Shown one piece after another: positions 26,386-36,086 of a stretch of DNA of 64,000 bases. The DNA comes from Listeria ilorinensis (GTDB taxonomy: Bacteria > Bacillota > Bacilli > Lactobacillales > Listeriaceae). Location: contig NZ_CAJYCN010000004.1 of NCBI RefSeq assembly GCF_913566895.1, forward strand, positions 124,001-188,000, written 5' to 3'. The translations under genes and the position numbers were made by a program. Every line of letters begins with the position of its first letter. The first letter of the stretch is position 1. Under the pieces are notes generated by a model. That model had not been told where the DNA came from and did no database searches. It was given only the letters and a program-made list of their open reading frames with translations.

Positions 26386-27143
26386 CTTTTTTAAAGGAGA
26401 TTCTACAAGCAAAAGAAAGCGAAGTCGTTAGTATGCCCGACGAAAAATTACGGAAAAACTTACCACCAATCTACTCTTTTCGCAAATGTCTGGCAGAACA
26501 TATGGACACGTTACAACTGATTGCCGAGGTGAAACGCGCTTCTCCTTCTAAAGGAGACATTCAGTTAAGGGTAGATCCTGTTCTACAGGCCAAAAAGTAT
26601 CAAACGGCGAAAGCGGCAATGATTTCTGTTTTGACGGATGAAACGTATTTCAAGGGGTCAATGGAAGATCTTCAGCAGGTTGCTAGTGCTGTTCAGCTTC
26701 CTGTTCTCTGTAAAGATTTTATTATTTCTGAAAAGCAGTTGATTCGCGCGCGCAATTACGGAGCATCTGTTGTACTACTGATTGTTGCTGCTTTAGGAGA
26801 GCGGCGGTTAAAAGAACTTCTGGAAACGGCGCGAAAAATTGGTCTTGAAACTTTAGTCGAAGTGCATGATGATGAAGAACTTCAAATAGCTGAACGATCG
26901 GGTGCCGTACTGATTGGCGTCAATAATCGTGATCTGCGAAGTTTTGAAGTGGATATTGCGGTCAGCGAGCGTTTAGCAACTCAGTTTTCACCGGGACCAT
27001 TTTATATCAGTGAATCAGGTTTCAGTGAGCCGGCAGATGTCGAGCGGATCAAAACGGCTTATCATGGTGTATTAGTTGGCGAAGCGTTGATGCGAGCGGA
27101 TGATCCAGTGACTGCTGCTGAAAGATTGAGGGTGAAAAGATGA
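26382..27143 (+). CDS. trpC: Indole-3-glycerol-phosphate synthase
   Basis: This 253-residue TIM-barrel enzyme closes the indole ring from CdRP. Visible family motifs are EVKRASPSKGDI (about 48-59), the lysine in LCKDFII near 110, VLIGVNNRDLRSFEVD near 175-190 and the phosphate-binding ISESGF near 207-212. It has its own polypeptide, separate from TrpF, as is usual in Firmicutes. ATGA overlaps occur at both ends. Confidence 0.96.
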   Translation: MTFLKEILQAKESEVVSMPDEKLRKNLPPIYSFRKCLAEHMDTLQLIAEVKRASPSKGDIQLRVDPVLQAKKYQTAKAAMISVLTDETYFKGSMEDLQQVASAVQLPVLCKDFIISEKQLIRARNYGASVVLLIVAALGERRLKELLETARKIGLETLVEVHDDEELQIAERSGAVLIGVNNRDLRSFEVDIAVSERLATQFSPGPFYISESGFSEPADVERIKTAYHGVLVGEALMRADDPVTAAERLRVKR

Positions 27144-27754
27144 AAGTGAAAATTTGCGGAATAAAAACAAAAGCGGATGCGCAATTTGCGGCGGCAGAAG
27201 GTGCAGACTTTATTGGCTTTGTCTTTGCACCTAGTAAGCGCCAGGTGACGATTCAGACGGCATCATCCATTGCTACAGGACTGGCTGAAACAGTTCAAAA
27301 AGTAGGTGTCTTCGTTGACCCAGACTTTGAAGAAGTGGAAGAAGCAATCCGGCAGGTACCGCTCGATTATGTGCAACTACACGGGAAGGAAACACCCGCT
27401 TTTGCGAGCAGCCTTTCAGCTCCTGCAATCAAAGCGTTCAAAGTAAAAGATGGTCATATCCAAGGAGATCCATCCACATATCCAGATTGTCTGATCTTAT
27501 TAGATGCGCCAAGTATAGAATACGAGGGTGGTGGGGGCATTGCATTTGACTGGGAAAAACTGGACGAGAAAAAATTGCCGCAGGAACGGCTCATCATTGC
27601 AGGAGGCCTCACAAGTGATAATGTAGACGCGGCGATTCGTAAATTTACTCCACTTGCAGTCGATGTTTCTAGCGGAGTCGAAACAAATGGAAAAAAAGAT
27701 ATTCAAAAAATAAAGCAGTTTATTCAGCAAGCAAAGGAGAGAAGTGAAAAATGA
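27140..27754 (+). CDS. trpF: Phosphoribosylanthranilate isomerase
   Basis: This 204-residue TIM-barrel isomerase converts PRA to CdRP. The catalytic cysteine is in KICGIK (C6), followed by [11 protein letters not shown] (about 26-36), VDYVQLHG near 75-82 and the C-terminal [14 protein letters not shown] with the phosphate-binding pattern. It overlaps trpC and trpB by four bases each. Confidence 0.96.
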   Translation: MKVKICGIKTKADAQFAAAEGADFIGFVFAPSKRQVTIQTASSIATGLAETVQKVGVFVDPDFEEVEEAIRQVPLDYVQLHGKETPAFASSLSAPAIKAFKVKDGHIQGDPSTYPDCLILLDAPSIEYEGGGGIAFDWEKLDEKKLPQERLIIAGGLTSDNVDAAIRKFTPLAVDVSSGVETNGKKDIQKIKQFIQQAKERSEK

Positions 27755-28950
27755 CCTATACAGCGCCCGATCAAAATGGCTTTTTTGGCAGTTATGGGGG
27801 CCGATTTGTTCCCGAAACATTAATGCAGGCAATTCTGGAATTAGAGGATGCTTACAGAGCCTCCAAAAAAGATCCGGATTTCCAAAAAGAGCTTTCCTAC
27901 TATTTAACCCATTATGTTGGCAGAAAAACACCGCTTTATTTTGCGGAACAGCTGACCACGTACGCTGGGGGTGCCAAAATTTATTTAAAGCGAGAAGATC
28001 TCAATCATACAGGTGCACATAAAATCAATAATACGATTGGGCAGGCCCTCCTTGCTCGGCAGATGGGCAAACAAAAAATAGTAGCGGAAACAGGTGCCGG
28101 CCAGCATGGGGTTGCAACTGCAACAGTGGCAGCACTATTCAACATGGAGTGTACGATTTTTATGGGGGAGGAGGACGTAGCCAGACAAGCGCTAAATGTT
28201 TTTCGGATGGAACTTTTAGGGGCGAAAGTGGTCAGTGTGAAGTCAGGCAGTCGTACCTTAAAAGATGCAGTCAATGAAGCGCTACGCTACTGGGTGGCAA
28301 ATGTCGAGGATACCCATTACATCATGGGCTCAGTCCTTGGGCCGCACCCCTTCCCGGAAATCGTGCGGGATTATCAGCGGATTATTGGTGATGAAGCTAG
28401 GAGTCAATTCTTAGAAGTAGAGGGGAAATTGCCTAAAGCGATCGTGGCTTGTGTAGGCGGGGGCAGTAATGCAATGGGGCTTTTTTATCCCTTCATAGAA
28501 GATACAGCCGTAGCGATGTATGGCGTAGAAGCGGCGGGGGCAGGCCTTGAGACGGATCAGCATGCGGCGACTATTGCCAAAGGAGAAAAAGGCGTACTTC
28601 ACGGTGCGATGATGGATGTTCTGCAGGACAATGATGGACAAATAATAGAAGCTTTTTCGATTTCGGCGGGGTTGGATTATCCGGGGATCGGTCCGGAACA
28701 CAGTCATTTTAAAGAAATTGGTCGTGCAGAATACGTCTCTGTGACTGATCAGGAAGCACTTGCTGCTTTTCAGCTACTTGCGCAAACAGAAGGGATCATT
28801 CCAGCTCTGGAAAGCGCTCATGCGATCAGTTATGGTGTTAAACTAGCAAGCGAACTATCGGCGAGTCAAGCCATCATCATCAATCTTTCAGGCCGTGGCG
28901 ATAAAGATGTTGAACAGGTCAAGTCAAAACTGAAAGGAAGAGATGTATGA
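27751..28950 (+). CDS. trpB: Tryptophan synthase beta chain
   Basis: This 399-residue PLP enzyme joins indole and serine. The family start [10 protein letters not shown] (about 16-25), the PLP lysine in [11 protein letters not shown]-type sequence ([11 protein letters not shown], about 83-93), GAGQHG near 115-120, the phosphate-binding GGGSNAMG near 231-238 and LSGRGDKD near 381-388 are present. It is the canonical TrpB1 type paired with TrpA, which follows with an ATGA overlap. Confidence 0.97.
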   Translation: MTYTAPDQNGFFGSYGGRFVPETLMQAILELEDAYRASKKDPDFQKELSYYLTHYVGRKTPLYFAEQLTTYAGGAKIYLKREDLNHTGAHKINNTIGQALLARQMGKQKIVAETGAGQHGVATATVAALFNMECTIFMGEEDVARQALNVFRMELLGAKVVSVKSGSRTLKDAVNEALRYWVANVEDTHYIMGSVLGPHPFPEIVRDYQRIIGDEARSQFLEVEGKLPKAIVACVGGGSNAMGLFYPFIEDTAVAMYGVEAAGAGLETDQHAATIAKGEKGVLHGAMMDVLQDNDGQIIEAFSISAGLDYPGIGPEHSHFKEIGRAEYVSVTDQEALAAFQLLAQTEGIIPALESAHAISYGVKLASELSASQAIIINLSGRGDKDVEQVKSKLKGRDV

Positions 28951-29711
28951 AAACACTCACTAAAAAATTGAAAGATCATCATAAACCACTGATTGTTCCT
29001 TATATCATGGCAGGTGACGGAGGACTCGAGCATTTGCCTGCTCGTATCCGTCTACTAGAACAGGCGGGTGTAGCAGCTGTGGAGATCGGCATCCCTTTTT
29101 CAGATCCAGTTGCAGACGGACCAGTGATCCAAGCTGCCGGATTGCGTGCTTTTGCAAATGGTGTCACGCTTGAAAAAGTTCTCGACAAGTTGGCGGAGGT
29201 TGAAACCGAGCTTCCTCTTGTTATGATGACCTATTTTAATCCGCTATTTCATTTTGGAACGCAGCGTTTTGTGCATCGACTTACCGAGACGCCAGTGAAA
29301 GGATTGATCATTCCTGATTTGCCCGCGGAGGAAAGTCATTTTCTGCGGCCATATTTAAAAGAAACTGATTTGGCACTCGTACCGCTTGTCTCCTTAACAA
29401 GTCCAAAAGAACGTGTGAAAGAACTTATACAGCAGGCAGAGGGGTTTGTTTATGCGGTCACAGTGAATGGCACAACAGGTGAACGTCCAACATTTGACCC
29501 GCTTTTGAAGGAGCATTTCGATTTTATTTGCCATAATAGTGAGGTACCAGTGTTAGCAGGATTTGGCGTCTCAACTATTGAACATGTTCAGTTTTTCAGC
29601 AAGTTTTCAGATGGTGTTGTCATCGGTAGTAAAGTGGTCCAAGCATTCCATGAAAAACAGGAGGAGGAAATTATTCACTTCATTAAAAAAGCAGTAGAAA
29701 GTGAAAGTTGA
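28947..29711 (+). CDS. trpA: Tryptophan synthase alpha chain
   Basis: This 254-residue TIM-barrel subunit cleaves indole-3-glycerol phosphate and passes indole to Trp[18 protein letters not shown] (about 46-62) carries the catalytic glutamate and aspartate region, and [12 protein letters not shown] (169-180) and GFGVST (209-214) line the phosphate site. The usual SREGVTG reads VNGTTG, a common variant. It is the last gene of the operon; I see no strong hairpin directly after it, so some readthrough into the membrane protein gene at 29774 is possible. Confidence 0.96.
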   Translation: MKTLTKKLKDHHKPLIVPYIMAGDGGLEHLPARIRLLEQAGVAAVEIGIPFSDPVADGPVIQAAGLRAFANGVTLEKVLDKLAEVETELPLVMMTYFNPLFHFGTQRFVHRLTETPVKGLIIPDLPAEESHFLRPYLKETDLALVPLVSLTSPKERVKELIQQAEGFVYAVTVNGTTGERPTFDPLLKEHFDFICHNSEVPVLAGFGVSTIEHVQFFSKFSDGVVIGSKVVQAFHEKQEEEIIHFIKKAVESES

Positions 29712-29736
29712 AAAGCTTTTTCAGTCGTGGTAAAGT
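29708..29736 (+). promoter_or_regulatory. Possible promoter at the end of trpA
   Basis: TTGAAA (29708-29713), 17 bases, TAAAGT (29731-29736), overlapping the trpA stop and preceding the gene at 29774. Confidence 0.4.
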
Positions 29737-29773
29737 CGTTTTAGTAGAAAGCGAATAGAAAGAAGGCCAAAAT

Positions 29774-30202
29774 ATGCAGGAAACAGAAGAAACCTATCTG
29801 CACAAAACGACGCGTTATGTAACGATGACATTAGCTGTGATTTCCATTTTACAAGGATTATTAGCGATTATTGGACTCGTTGCCGTAAATTCCATGAGAA
29901 ATGAGATTGTGGCCAAATTATCGGAAGCCGATTTTCAAAAAATGATTTTAAACAGTGGACTCAATACAGTGGCTTTTTTAGCAATCGGCGGCTGGCTGCT
30001 GCTTACATTTTTCAAATTAAAAAAGGACGAAAAAATCATTGGCATTGTTTATTTAGTCTACATTGCCTATATTCTTTTTTCGGTTGTGATGATGTTTGTG
30101 AAGCAGACTGCACAGGTAGGCAACTTGGTGATTCCGTTTGCACTCATTGTATTTGCTGCTCTTTCTTTTTTCAGTGTTAGGAAAATGAAAAAAGAGGGTT
30201 GA
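29774..30202 (+). CDS. Four-helix membrane protein, function unknown
   Basis: This 142-residue protein has four predicted membrane helices (about 15-38, 60-80, 86-106 and 113-133) and short charged ends. AAAGAAGG precedes the ATG. It lies after the trp operon with 62 bases between and ends at a terminator. I do not recognise a family; it has no motif for a transporter or enzyme. Either a separate promoter at the trpA stop or readthrough of the trp operon could express it. Confidence 0.75.
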   Translation: MQETEETYLHKTTRYVTMTLAVISILQGLLAIIGLVAVNSMRNEIVAKLSEADFQKMILNSGLNTVAFLAIGGWLLLTFFKLKKDEKIIGIVYLVYIAYILFSVVMMFVKQTAQVGNLVIPFALIVFAALSFFSVRKMKKEG

Positions 30203-30212
30203 TAACAACATA

Positions 30213-30266
30213 AAAAGAATCTTTCTGTAATCTTAATCAAATTTTGCAGGAAGGTTCTTTTTTTTT
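30213..30266 (+). terminator. Terminator after the four-helix protein
   Basis: AAGAATCTTTCTG (about 30216-30228) pairs imperfectly with CAGGAAGGTTCTT (30247-30259), followed by a run of T. Confidence 0.8.
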
Positions 30267-30327
30267 GCGTAATTAAATGGTAAAGTAGACAAGAATGTTA
30301 CTAATTTTTAGATAAGGAAGTAAAACG

Positions 30328-31941
30328 ATGGGTTCAAAATTACTTCGAGGGACATTTATCCTAACACTCGGAACACTTATTTCCAAAGTGTTGGGCATTT
30401 TATATGTCATTCCGTTTTATGCCATTATTGGCGGGGACAAGCCAGCTCTTCTTTATAATTTCGGCTATGTACCTTATCAATTGTTTCTTAGCGTGGCTAC
30501 CGCAGGAATTCCACTTGCGGTTGCTAAATATATTGCGAAATACAATGCGATGGAAGAATATGCCATTGGTCGACGTTTGTTTCGAACCGGCGTTTATCTC
30601 ATGATCGCCTCGGGTATTTTATGTTTTATTGCCATGTATGCACTTGCACCGATTCTCGCAAGTATGCAGCAACTTGAAGGTGGGTACAGCCTTGAAGATG
30701 GTATCCAAGTCATCCGGGCCGTTAGTTTTGCCCTTTTGATTATTCCCGTTATGAGCTTATTACGTGGTTTTTTCCAAGGTTATAATTCAATGGGGCCTCC
30801 AGCTGTTTCCCAAGTCATTGAACAAGTAGTCAGAATTATTTTCTTGTTAGGCAGTACATTTGTCGTGATGTATGTGCTGGGAGGCAATGTGGTGACAGCT
30901 GTCAGTTTAGCGACATTCTCAGCCTTTGTCGGCGCGCTTGCTAGCTTGCTGCTGCTTTTATGGTACTATTTCAAACGAAAGCCCGGTCTTGACCGGATGC
31001 TCACACAGACGCGCGGCGAATTGCATGTATCGATCGGCACGCTTTATAAGCAGATCATTTTATCAGCGATCCCATTCATTATCGTCGGCTCTGCCAATTC
31101 CCTTTATCAGCTGGTCGATCAATTCACACTGGGGCGTGTTCTCAGCTACATTGGAGTGGCGGCAGAAAAAGTTAATTCTTATGTGGCAATCATTAATTTT
31201 GATGTACAAAAACTGATTTTAATTCCAGGAACACTAGCGATTGCTTTTTCCATGGCACTTGTTCCGCTTGTAACTGCTTCATATGTTCGAGGAGAACGCG
31301 AGCAGGTCAAACGTCAACTCAATGATGTTTTTCAGATTCTGTTATTTTTAACGATTCCAGCCTGTTTTGGGATCGCCCTTTTAGCAAGACCACTTTTCAC
31401 TGTTTTCTTTGCAGCAAGTGAAACTGGAGTAGATTTACTGCAATTCTATGCACCGATCGCGATTTTGTTTTCATTGTTCAGCGTAGCCGCTGCAGTCTTG
31501 CAGGGGATCGACGAGCAGCGCTTTACGGTTCTTGGATTACTGCTGGGTTTGCTTGCAAAAACAGTTTTGCAAATGCCTTTGATCATTCTCTGGGAAGCAA
31601 AAGGCGCGATCCTTGCAACAGGAATTGGTTACGCAGTCAGCTGCATCTTTATGCTATACATCATTAAAAAATATGTTCATTTTTCCTTTTCGCTTATTTT
31701 TCGGCGAACAGTATTATTTTTCTTTTTGACAGCTGCAATGGCCGCTGCCGTTTTGCTCGCTTATTTTGGACTGGCAACCTTTATCAGTCCAGATCATAAA
31801 TTGAGTGCACTGCTGCTTGTGATCATTTGCGGTGTGATCGGCGCGGGTGTCTACGGCTATTTATCCCTCAAACTGCATCTGTCAGATAAATTATTTGGCC
31901 CTAGAGGGAAAGCCTTTCGACAACGCCTAGGTATTCGCTAA
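30328..31941 (+). CDS. Polysaccharide/lipid II flippase-like membrane protein (YtgP/SpoVB family)
   Basis: This 537-residue polytopic protein of the MOP superfamily has about 14 helices. N-terminal LLRGTFILTLGTLISKVLGILYVIPF-type sequence (helix 1, residues 4-29) and the motif RGFFQGYNSMGPPAVSQVIEQ (about 146-166) are typical of YtgP/SpoVB proteins. Bacillus YtgP (also called MurJ) is reported to flip lipid II, so a role in cell-wall precursor export is likely. AAGGAAG precedes the ATG. It is transcribed alone, ending at a shared terminator. Confidence 0.88.
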   Translation: MGSKLLRGTFILTLGTLISKVLGILYVIPFYAIIGGDKPALLYNFGYVPYQLFLSVATAGIPLAVAKYIAKYNAMEEYAIGRRLFRTGVYLMIASGILCFIAMYALAPILASMQQLEGGYSLEDGIQVIRAVSFALLIIPVMSLLRGFFQGYNSMGPPAVSQVIEQVVRIIFLLGSTFVVMYVLGGNVVTAVSLATFSAFVGALASLLLLLWYYFKRKPGLDRMLTQTRGELHVSIGTLYKQIILSAIPFIIVGSANSLYQLVDQFTLGRVLSYIGVAAEKVNSYVAIINFDVQKLILIPGTLAIAFSMALVPLVTASYVRGEREQVKRQLNDVFQILLFLTIPACFGIALLARPLFTVFFAASETGVDLLQFYAPIAILFSLFSVAAAVLQGIDEQRFTVLGLLLGLLAKTVLQMPLIILWEAKGAILATGIGYAVSCIFMLYIIKKYVHFSFSLIFRRTVLFFFLTAAMAAAVLLAYFGLATFISPDHKLSALLLVIICGVIGAGVYGYLSLKLHLSDKLFGPRGKAFRQRLGIR

Positions 31942-32024
31942 AAAAACGCACATCTTTTCTATGTATATGAAAATTCCTTATCAATTTAAGGGATGTTTCA
32001 TAGTAAGAAAGGATGTGCGTTTTT
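31941..32024. terminator. Bidirectional terminator
   Basis: AAAAAACGCACATC at 31941-31954 pairs with GATGTGCGTTTTT at 32011-32023, extended by CTATG/CATAG. It separates convergent genes. Confidence 0.82.
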
Positions 32025-32854
32025 CAGCTTTCAGTCATTTCGCTAAAGATCTTCAAATACTCCGGCAGTTGAGCGGACACCTCAGTAGGGCGCACCACGA
32101 AACGTTTTTTAGCTAAAATATCGGCAATATAACTGTGAAAAAAGACTGCGGCAAGTAACCCGTCAAGCGGCTGTTCTGTTTGGTGGAGTAGTCCCGCGAT
32201 AATGCCAGCCAGTGTATCGCCCATGCCACCAGTTGCCATAGCAGGAGAACCGTAAACGTTTTGCCAGACATCATCATCTGGTGTATAGACGCGTGTCCGG
32301 TGACCTTTTAGGACGAGTACGGCAGGTAGACGTTCTGCAAACTCTGCCGGATCGTCTGTTTCTGGAAGCAAACTTTTTAGTCGTTCCCATTCGCCTTGAT
32401 GCGGCGTGAAAATCAACCGGGCATTTGGCCGTGGCAGCTGATTTTGTGCAAAAAGAGTTATGGCATCCCCATCAAGGATCAGTTGTTGTTCAGCCGAACT
32501 TTCCGAGAGAACGAGAAGCAACAGATCATATGCAGTCTGGTCCAGCCCAAGTCCCGGACCAATTAAAACCGTATCAAAGCTTGGTAAAAGTTCTTTCAGG
32601 TGATGGGTGTCCAGATAGTCAAGAAACATACATTCAGGCAAACGGGCATGAAGTGAACTTCGGTTGACCTGATGTGAAGCGAGTGTAACGAGTCCAGCTC
32701 CACTGCAAACAGCTCCTTCTGCAGCCATGATACCGGCGCCTCCATACATCTCATTTCCCGCTATAATCAATACCTTTCCATATTGATTTTTATAGCCGTC
32801 CTCATCTCGTTCATGAATGACATGGCAGACATGCTTCGGTGTGATTTTTTTCAT
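32024..32854 (-). CDS. nnrD: ADP/ATP-dependent (S)-NAD(P)H-hydrate dehydratase
   Basis: This 276-residue ribokinase-fold enzyme repairs damaged (hydrated) NADH and NADPH. The YjeF C-terminal domain motifs are clear: GGAGIMAAEGAVCSGAGLVTLA (in part, about 38-59), IGPGLGLD near 96-103, LDGDAIT near 124-130, FTPHQGEWERL near 148-158 and the catalytic region GSPAMATGGMGDTLAG near 206-221. The N-terminal epimerase domain found in fused YjeF is absent, so the epimerase must be encoded elsewhere. GGAAG precedes the ATG. Confidence 0.92.
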   Translation of the reverse strand: MKKITPKHVCHVIHERDEDGYKNQYGKVLIIAGNEMYGGAGIMAAEGAVCSGAGLVTLASHQVNRSSLHARLPECMFLDYLDTHHLKELLPSFDTVLIGPGLGLDQTAYDLLLLVLSESSAEQQLILDGDAITLFAQNQLPRPNARLIFTPHQGEWERLKSLLPETDDPAEFAERLPAVLVLKGHRTRVYTPDDDVWQNVYGSPAMATGGMGDTLAGIIAGLLHQTEQPLDGLLAAVFFHSYIADILAKKRFVVRPTEVSAQLPEYLKIFSEMTES

Positions 32855-32960
32855 GATCAGACTTCCTTTCGATTTCTACTTGAATTACTTGCTGCAATCG
32901 CGCTAAAATAGAGGGCGGATTATCCATTTTATCATATCGGAAGAAAGGGGGATTTGTAAA

Positions 32961-33377
32961 ATGAAACCTGTTATTCCTGCTGTAAAAGCAGTGATTGTCA
33001 AAGGAGATACATTTCTAGTGTTAAAAAAGAAAGGGCAGATTGGCGATGTTTATGAGTTGCCTGGTGGCAAAATGCACTTTGGCGAGACGCACGGCGAATG
33101 CCTTTTTCGTGAAGTTTATGAAGAAACAGGGCTTGAAGTTCAGCCATTCATTCTTTATGACACATGGGAAAATTTTCAACCAGATTATCAGATTACGGGT
33201 GTTTTTTATTTAGTTGAAATGCCAGAAAATGGTACCATTCGGTTATCAGAAGAGCACGAAGCTTATCAATTTTTACCGCTTGAAAAAACATCGCTTGCAC
33301 AAGTCGATCTGGTATTTGCTGAGCGGATGGCACGCTGGGATTTTGATGCAATCAAAAACTTTATGGGTGCCCGATAA
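32961..33377 (+). CDS. Nudix hydrolase
   Basis: This 138-residue protein has a complete Nudix box GX5EX7REVYEETGL starting near residue 35 (GKMHFGE... REVYEETGLEV). Nudix enzymes hydrolyse nucleoside diphosphates linked to other groups; the substrate cannot be told from the sequence. AAAGGGGG precedes the ATG at 32961. It is divergent from nnrD and followed after 97 bases by pepV. Confidence 0.92.
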   Translation: MKPVIPAVKAVIVKGDTFLVLKKKGQIGDVYELPGGKMHFGETHGECLFREVYEETGLEVQPFILYDTWENFQPDYQITGVFYLVEMPENGTIRLSEEHEAYQFLPLEKTSLAQVDLVFAERMARWDFDAIKNFMGAR

Positions 33378-33474
33378 GTGAAATTTTATATTTTAGCAAG
33401 TTACGGCTTTCCTAGTGGGGAAAAAGGGTTTACAATAGTAGACGTAAGTAATAAGTGGAAGGACTGAAAAGCGA

Positions 33475-34887
33475 ATGAGTACAATCGATTGGCAAAAAGA
33501 AGTGGAAAGTCGCCGAGACGATTTTCTAAAAGATCTAGAAGGGTTGCTTCGCATTCCAAGTGTGCGGGATGACAGCAAGAGTACAGAAGAAGCACCATTT
33601 GGCCCTGATGTAAAGCGTGCCCTTGATTACATGATCAAATTAGGTGCAAAAGATGGATTTGCCACAAAAGAAGTGGGGAATGTAGCTGGTCATTTGGAAT
33701 ATGGTGCAGGCGATGAGTTGGTTGGCGTACTTGGTCATGTGGATGTTGTACCGGTTGGTGACGGCTGGAGCCACGATCCATTTGATCCCATTTTAAAAGA
33801 CGGCAAATTGTATGCCCGCGGTGTTGCAGATGATAAAGGACCAACAATTGCTGGTTATTATGCGCTGAAGATCATTAAAGAACTAGGATTGCCAATTTCT
33901 CGCAGAATTCGAATCATTGTAGGTTCTGACGAAGAAAGTGGAATGAGCTGTGTAGAACGTTATTTTGAGACAGAAGAACAGCCAACAGTTGCTTTTGTCC
34001 CAGATGCTGAATTTCCAATTATCCACGCGGAAAAAGGAATTTCAGAACTAGATGTTTCCTTTAAAGGCGGCGAAAAAGACGGGGCAGCTGATTTCCGATT
34101 GATCAGCTTTGAATCGGGCGAACGCTACAATATGGTACCCGATCATGCACGTGCTGTTTTGGAAGATGTGGAAGATGTAGCCGGACTTGAAAAAGCTTTT
34201 ACAGATTTCCTACAAAACCATGACGTGACAGGTGAAATTCAAACAGAAGGCACACAAGTGACCATTTCTGTTGTTGGAAAATCAGCACATGCAATGGAAC
34301 CAAATAATGGAATCAATGCAGGCCTTCACCTGGTTGCCTTTCTTGGCAGTTTTGAACTAACAGGTGCTGCAAAAGATTTTGTTGCATTTGGTCGTGATTA
34401 TCTATTTGGCGATTCACGTGCTGTTAAACTTGGTATCAATTATGAAGACAAAGAAAGTGGCGAGCTGACAATGAACGTTGGTGTAATTCGCTACAGCACG
34501 AAAGAAGGCGGTCGTTATGGTTTGAATTTCCGTTATCCTGTAACAGCTAATATGGATAAATTGAAAAACAAAGCAGAAACAGTCGTATTGGAATATAATG
34601 CGGAGTACTCACATTATAACGATTCGAAACCACTTTTCGTACCACAAGATCATCCGCTTATTCAAATCCTGCAAGAAGTCTATACGAAACACACGGGTGA
34701 AGAAGCAACACTGCTTTCGATCGGCGGGGGTACATATGCACGTCATCTCGAAACAGGTGTGGCATTCGGTGCCTTGTTCCCAGGTCGTGAAGATACGATG
34801 CACCAAAAAGATGAGTTCAGTTATTTTGATGATTTGCTGAAAGCGACAGCGATTTATGCAGAAGCTCTTTACAAATTGGCAAAATAA
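33475..34887 (+). CDS. pepV: Dipeptidase PepV
   Basis: This 470-residue M20 metallopeptidase releases amino acids from dipeptides in the cytoplasm. Zinc ligands are visible as H88 in LGHVDVVP, the bridging aspartate in VADDKGP (D119/D120), the catalytic glutamates in SDEESGM (E153/E154), D177 in PDAEFP and the C-terminal histidine in GREDTMHQKDEF. A TACAAT -10 lies about 40 bases upstream with a weak -35; AAGGA precedes the ATG. A terminator separates it from daaA. Confidence 0.95.
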   Translation: MSTIDWQKEVESRRDDFLKDLEGLLRIPSVRDDSKSTEEAPFGPDVKRALDYMIKLGAKDGFATKEVGNVAGHLEYGAGDELVGVLGHVDVVPVGDGWSHDPFDPILKDGKLYARGVADDKGPTIAGYYALKIIKELGLPISRRIRIIVGSDEESGMSCVERYFETEEQPTVAFVPDAEFPIIHAEKGISELDVSFKGGEKDGAADFRLISFESGERYNMVPDHARAVLEDVEDVAGLEKAFTDFLQNHDVTGEIQTEGTQVTISVVGKSAHAMEPNNGINAGLHLVAFLGSFELTGAAKDFVAFGRDYLFGDSRAVKLGINYEDKESGELTMNVGVIRYSTKEGGRYGLNFRYPVTANMDKLKNKAETVVLEYNAEYSHYNDSKPLFVPQDHPLIQILQEVYTKHTGEEATLLSIGGGTYARHLETGVAFGALFPGREDTMHQKDEFSYFDDLLKATAIYAEALYKLAK

Positions 34888-34908
34888 GGGTTATAATTGA
34901 AAAAATTC

Positions 34909-34951
34909 TAGCCGTATGCAGGCCTAAGAGTTTGCATATGGCTATTTTTTT
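34909..34951 (+). terminator. Terminator after pepV
   Basis: TAGCCGTATGCA (34909-34920) and TGCATATGGCTA (34933-34944) form the stem, followed by seven T. Confidence 0.83.
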
Positions 34952-34988
34952 AGAAGCTTTCAAGTAGAAAAAATAAGGAGTGAAGTAA

Positions 34989-35864
34989 ATGAAAGTTTTA
35001 GTAAATGATCAATTGGTGGACCGTGACGTTGCGAAAGTCGACATCGAAGATCGCGGTTATCAGTTCGGCGATGGTGTCTATGAAGTTGTTCGTCTTTATA
35101 ACGGTCAATTTTTTACATATGATGAGCATATTGACCGCCTGTATGCTAGTGCTGCCAAAATTGAACTTACAATTCCTTATTCAAAAGATAAATTGCGTGA
35201 GTTGTTAGAAAGTTTAGTGAAAGAAAATAACATTCAAACCGGAAACGTCTATCTGCAAGTGTCACGTGGTATCCAAATGCCGCGCAATCATATTATTCCT
35301 GATGCATTTCCACTTGAAGGGATTTTAACTGCTTCGGCAACGAATGTGCCGCGTAATGAAGCACAATTTGTGACAGGTGGAAAGGCAATCACATTGGAAG
35401 ACGTTCGTTGGCTACGCTGTGATATTAAGAGTATCAGCTTGTTAGGGAATATTTTAGCAAAAAATAAAGCACACCAAGAAGGAGCGCTTGAAGCCATATT
35501 GCATCGCGGTGACTTAGTGACGGAATGTTCTGCTTCCAATGTGTCAATCATAAAAAATGGTGAACTTTGGACGCATGGTGCGGATAATTTAATTTTAAAC
35601 GGGATTACTCGTCAAGTGATCAATCAAGTGGCACGAGAAGCTGGTATCACTGTACATGAAGCGGATTTCACTATACAGGATTTGGAAGCTGCAGATGAGA
35701 TTTTTATTTCCAGTACAACGCTTGAAGTTACTCCAATTATTGACTTGAATGGCGTGATAGTTGGAGATGGTAAACGTGGCCCAGTAACAGCTCGCATTCA
35801 TGAATTGTTTGAAAAAGAAATTGAGCGCCGTTGCGGAGAAGGTGCCTTAATCACTGCCCAATAA
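34989..35864 (+). CDS. daaA: D-alanine/D-amino acid aminotransferase
   Basis: This 291-residue fold-type IV PLP enzyme interconverts D-alanine and D-glutamate with their keto acids, supplying D-glutamate for peptidoglycan. The PLP lysine is K147 in CDIKSISLLGN, the conserved glutamate is in LVTECSASN near 177, and the RGYQFGDGVYEVVR segment (22-35) is diagnostic. Length and motifs match the Bacillus and Listeria enzymes. AAGGAG precedes the ATG. A terminator follows. Confidence 0.95.
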   Translation: MKVLVNDQLVDRDVAKVDIEDRGYQFGDGVYEVVRLYNGQFFTYDEHIDRLYASAAKIELTIPYSKDKLRELLESLVKENNIQTGNVYLQVSRGIQMPRNHIIPDAFPLEGILTASATNVPRNEAQFVTGGKAITLEDVRWLRCDIKSISLLGNILAKNKAHQEGALEAILHRGDLVTECSASNVSIIKNGELWTHGADNLILNGITRQVINQVAREAGITVHEADFTIQDLEAADEIFISSTTLEVTPIIDLNGVIVGDGKRGPVTARIHELFEKEIERRCGEGALITAQ

Positions 35865-35877
35865 TTTTTATGTGTGT

Positions 35878-35915
35878 AAAGGATGCTGATTCCCAAATCG
35901 GCATCCTTTTTTGTG
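35878..35915 (+). terminator. Terminator after daaA
   Basis: AAAGGATGCTGAT (35878-35890) pairs with ATCGGCATCCTTT (35897-35909), then T residues. Confidence 0.83.
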
Positions 35916-35992
35916 ATTTTTTTTAATTTTATCGTTAGTTGATGCGACACACTTGTGATCGCTTGCAAGAAGAATAAACTGGAAGTGAAGGA

Positions 35993-36021
35993 TTGACAAG
36001 TAATAAAATCAGGCGTAAAGT
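35993..36021 (+). promoter_or_regulatory. Promoter of the marR-MFS operon
   Basis: A consensus TTGACA (35993-35998), 17 bases, TAAAGT (36016-36021). The predicted start is near 36028. Confidence 0.75.
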
Positions 36022-36036
36022 TATCATTGCTAATTG

Positions 36037-36063
36037 TTCGCATACGAATCGTTCGTATACGAA
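36037..36063 (+). promoter_or_regulatory. Twin palindromic operators for the MarR regulator
   Basis: TTCGCATACGAA (36037-36048, one mismatch) and the perfect palindrome TTCGTATACGAA (36052-36063) lie 15 bases apart centre to centre, just after the promoter and before the marR start. This is the expected position for autorepression; binding is inferred. Confidence 0.65.
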
Positions 36064-36086
36064 AATACGGGAGGCTAATAGAAAAC

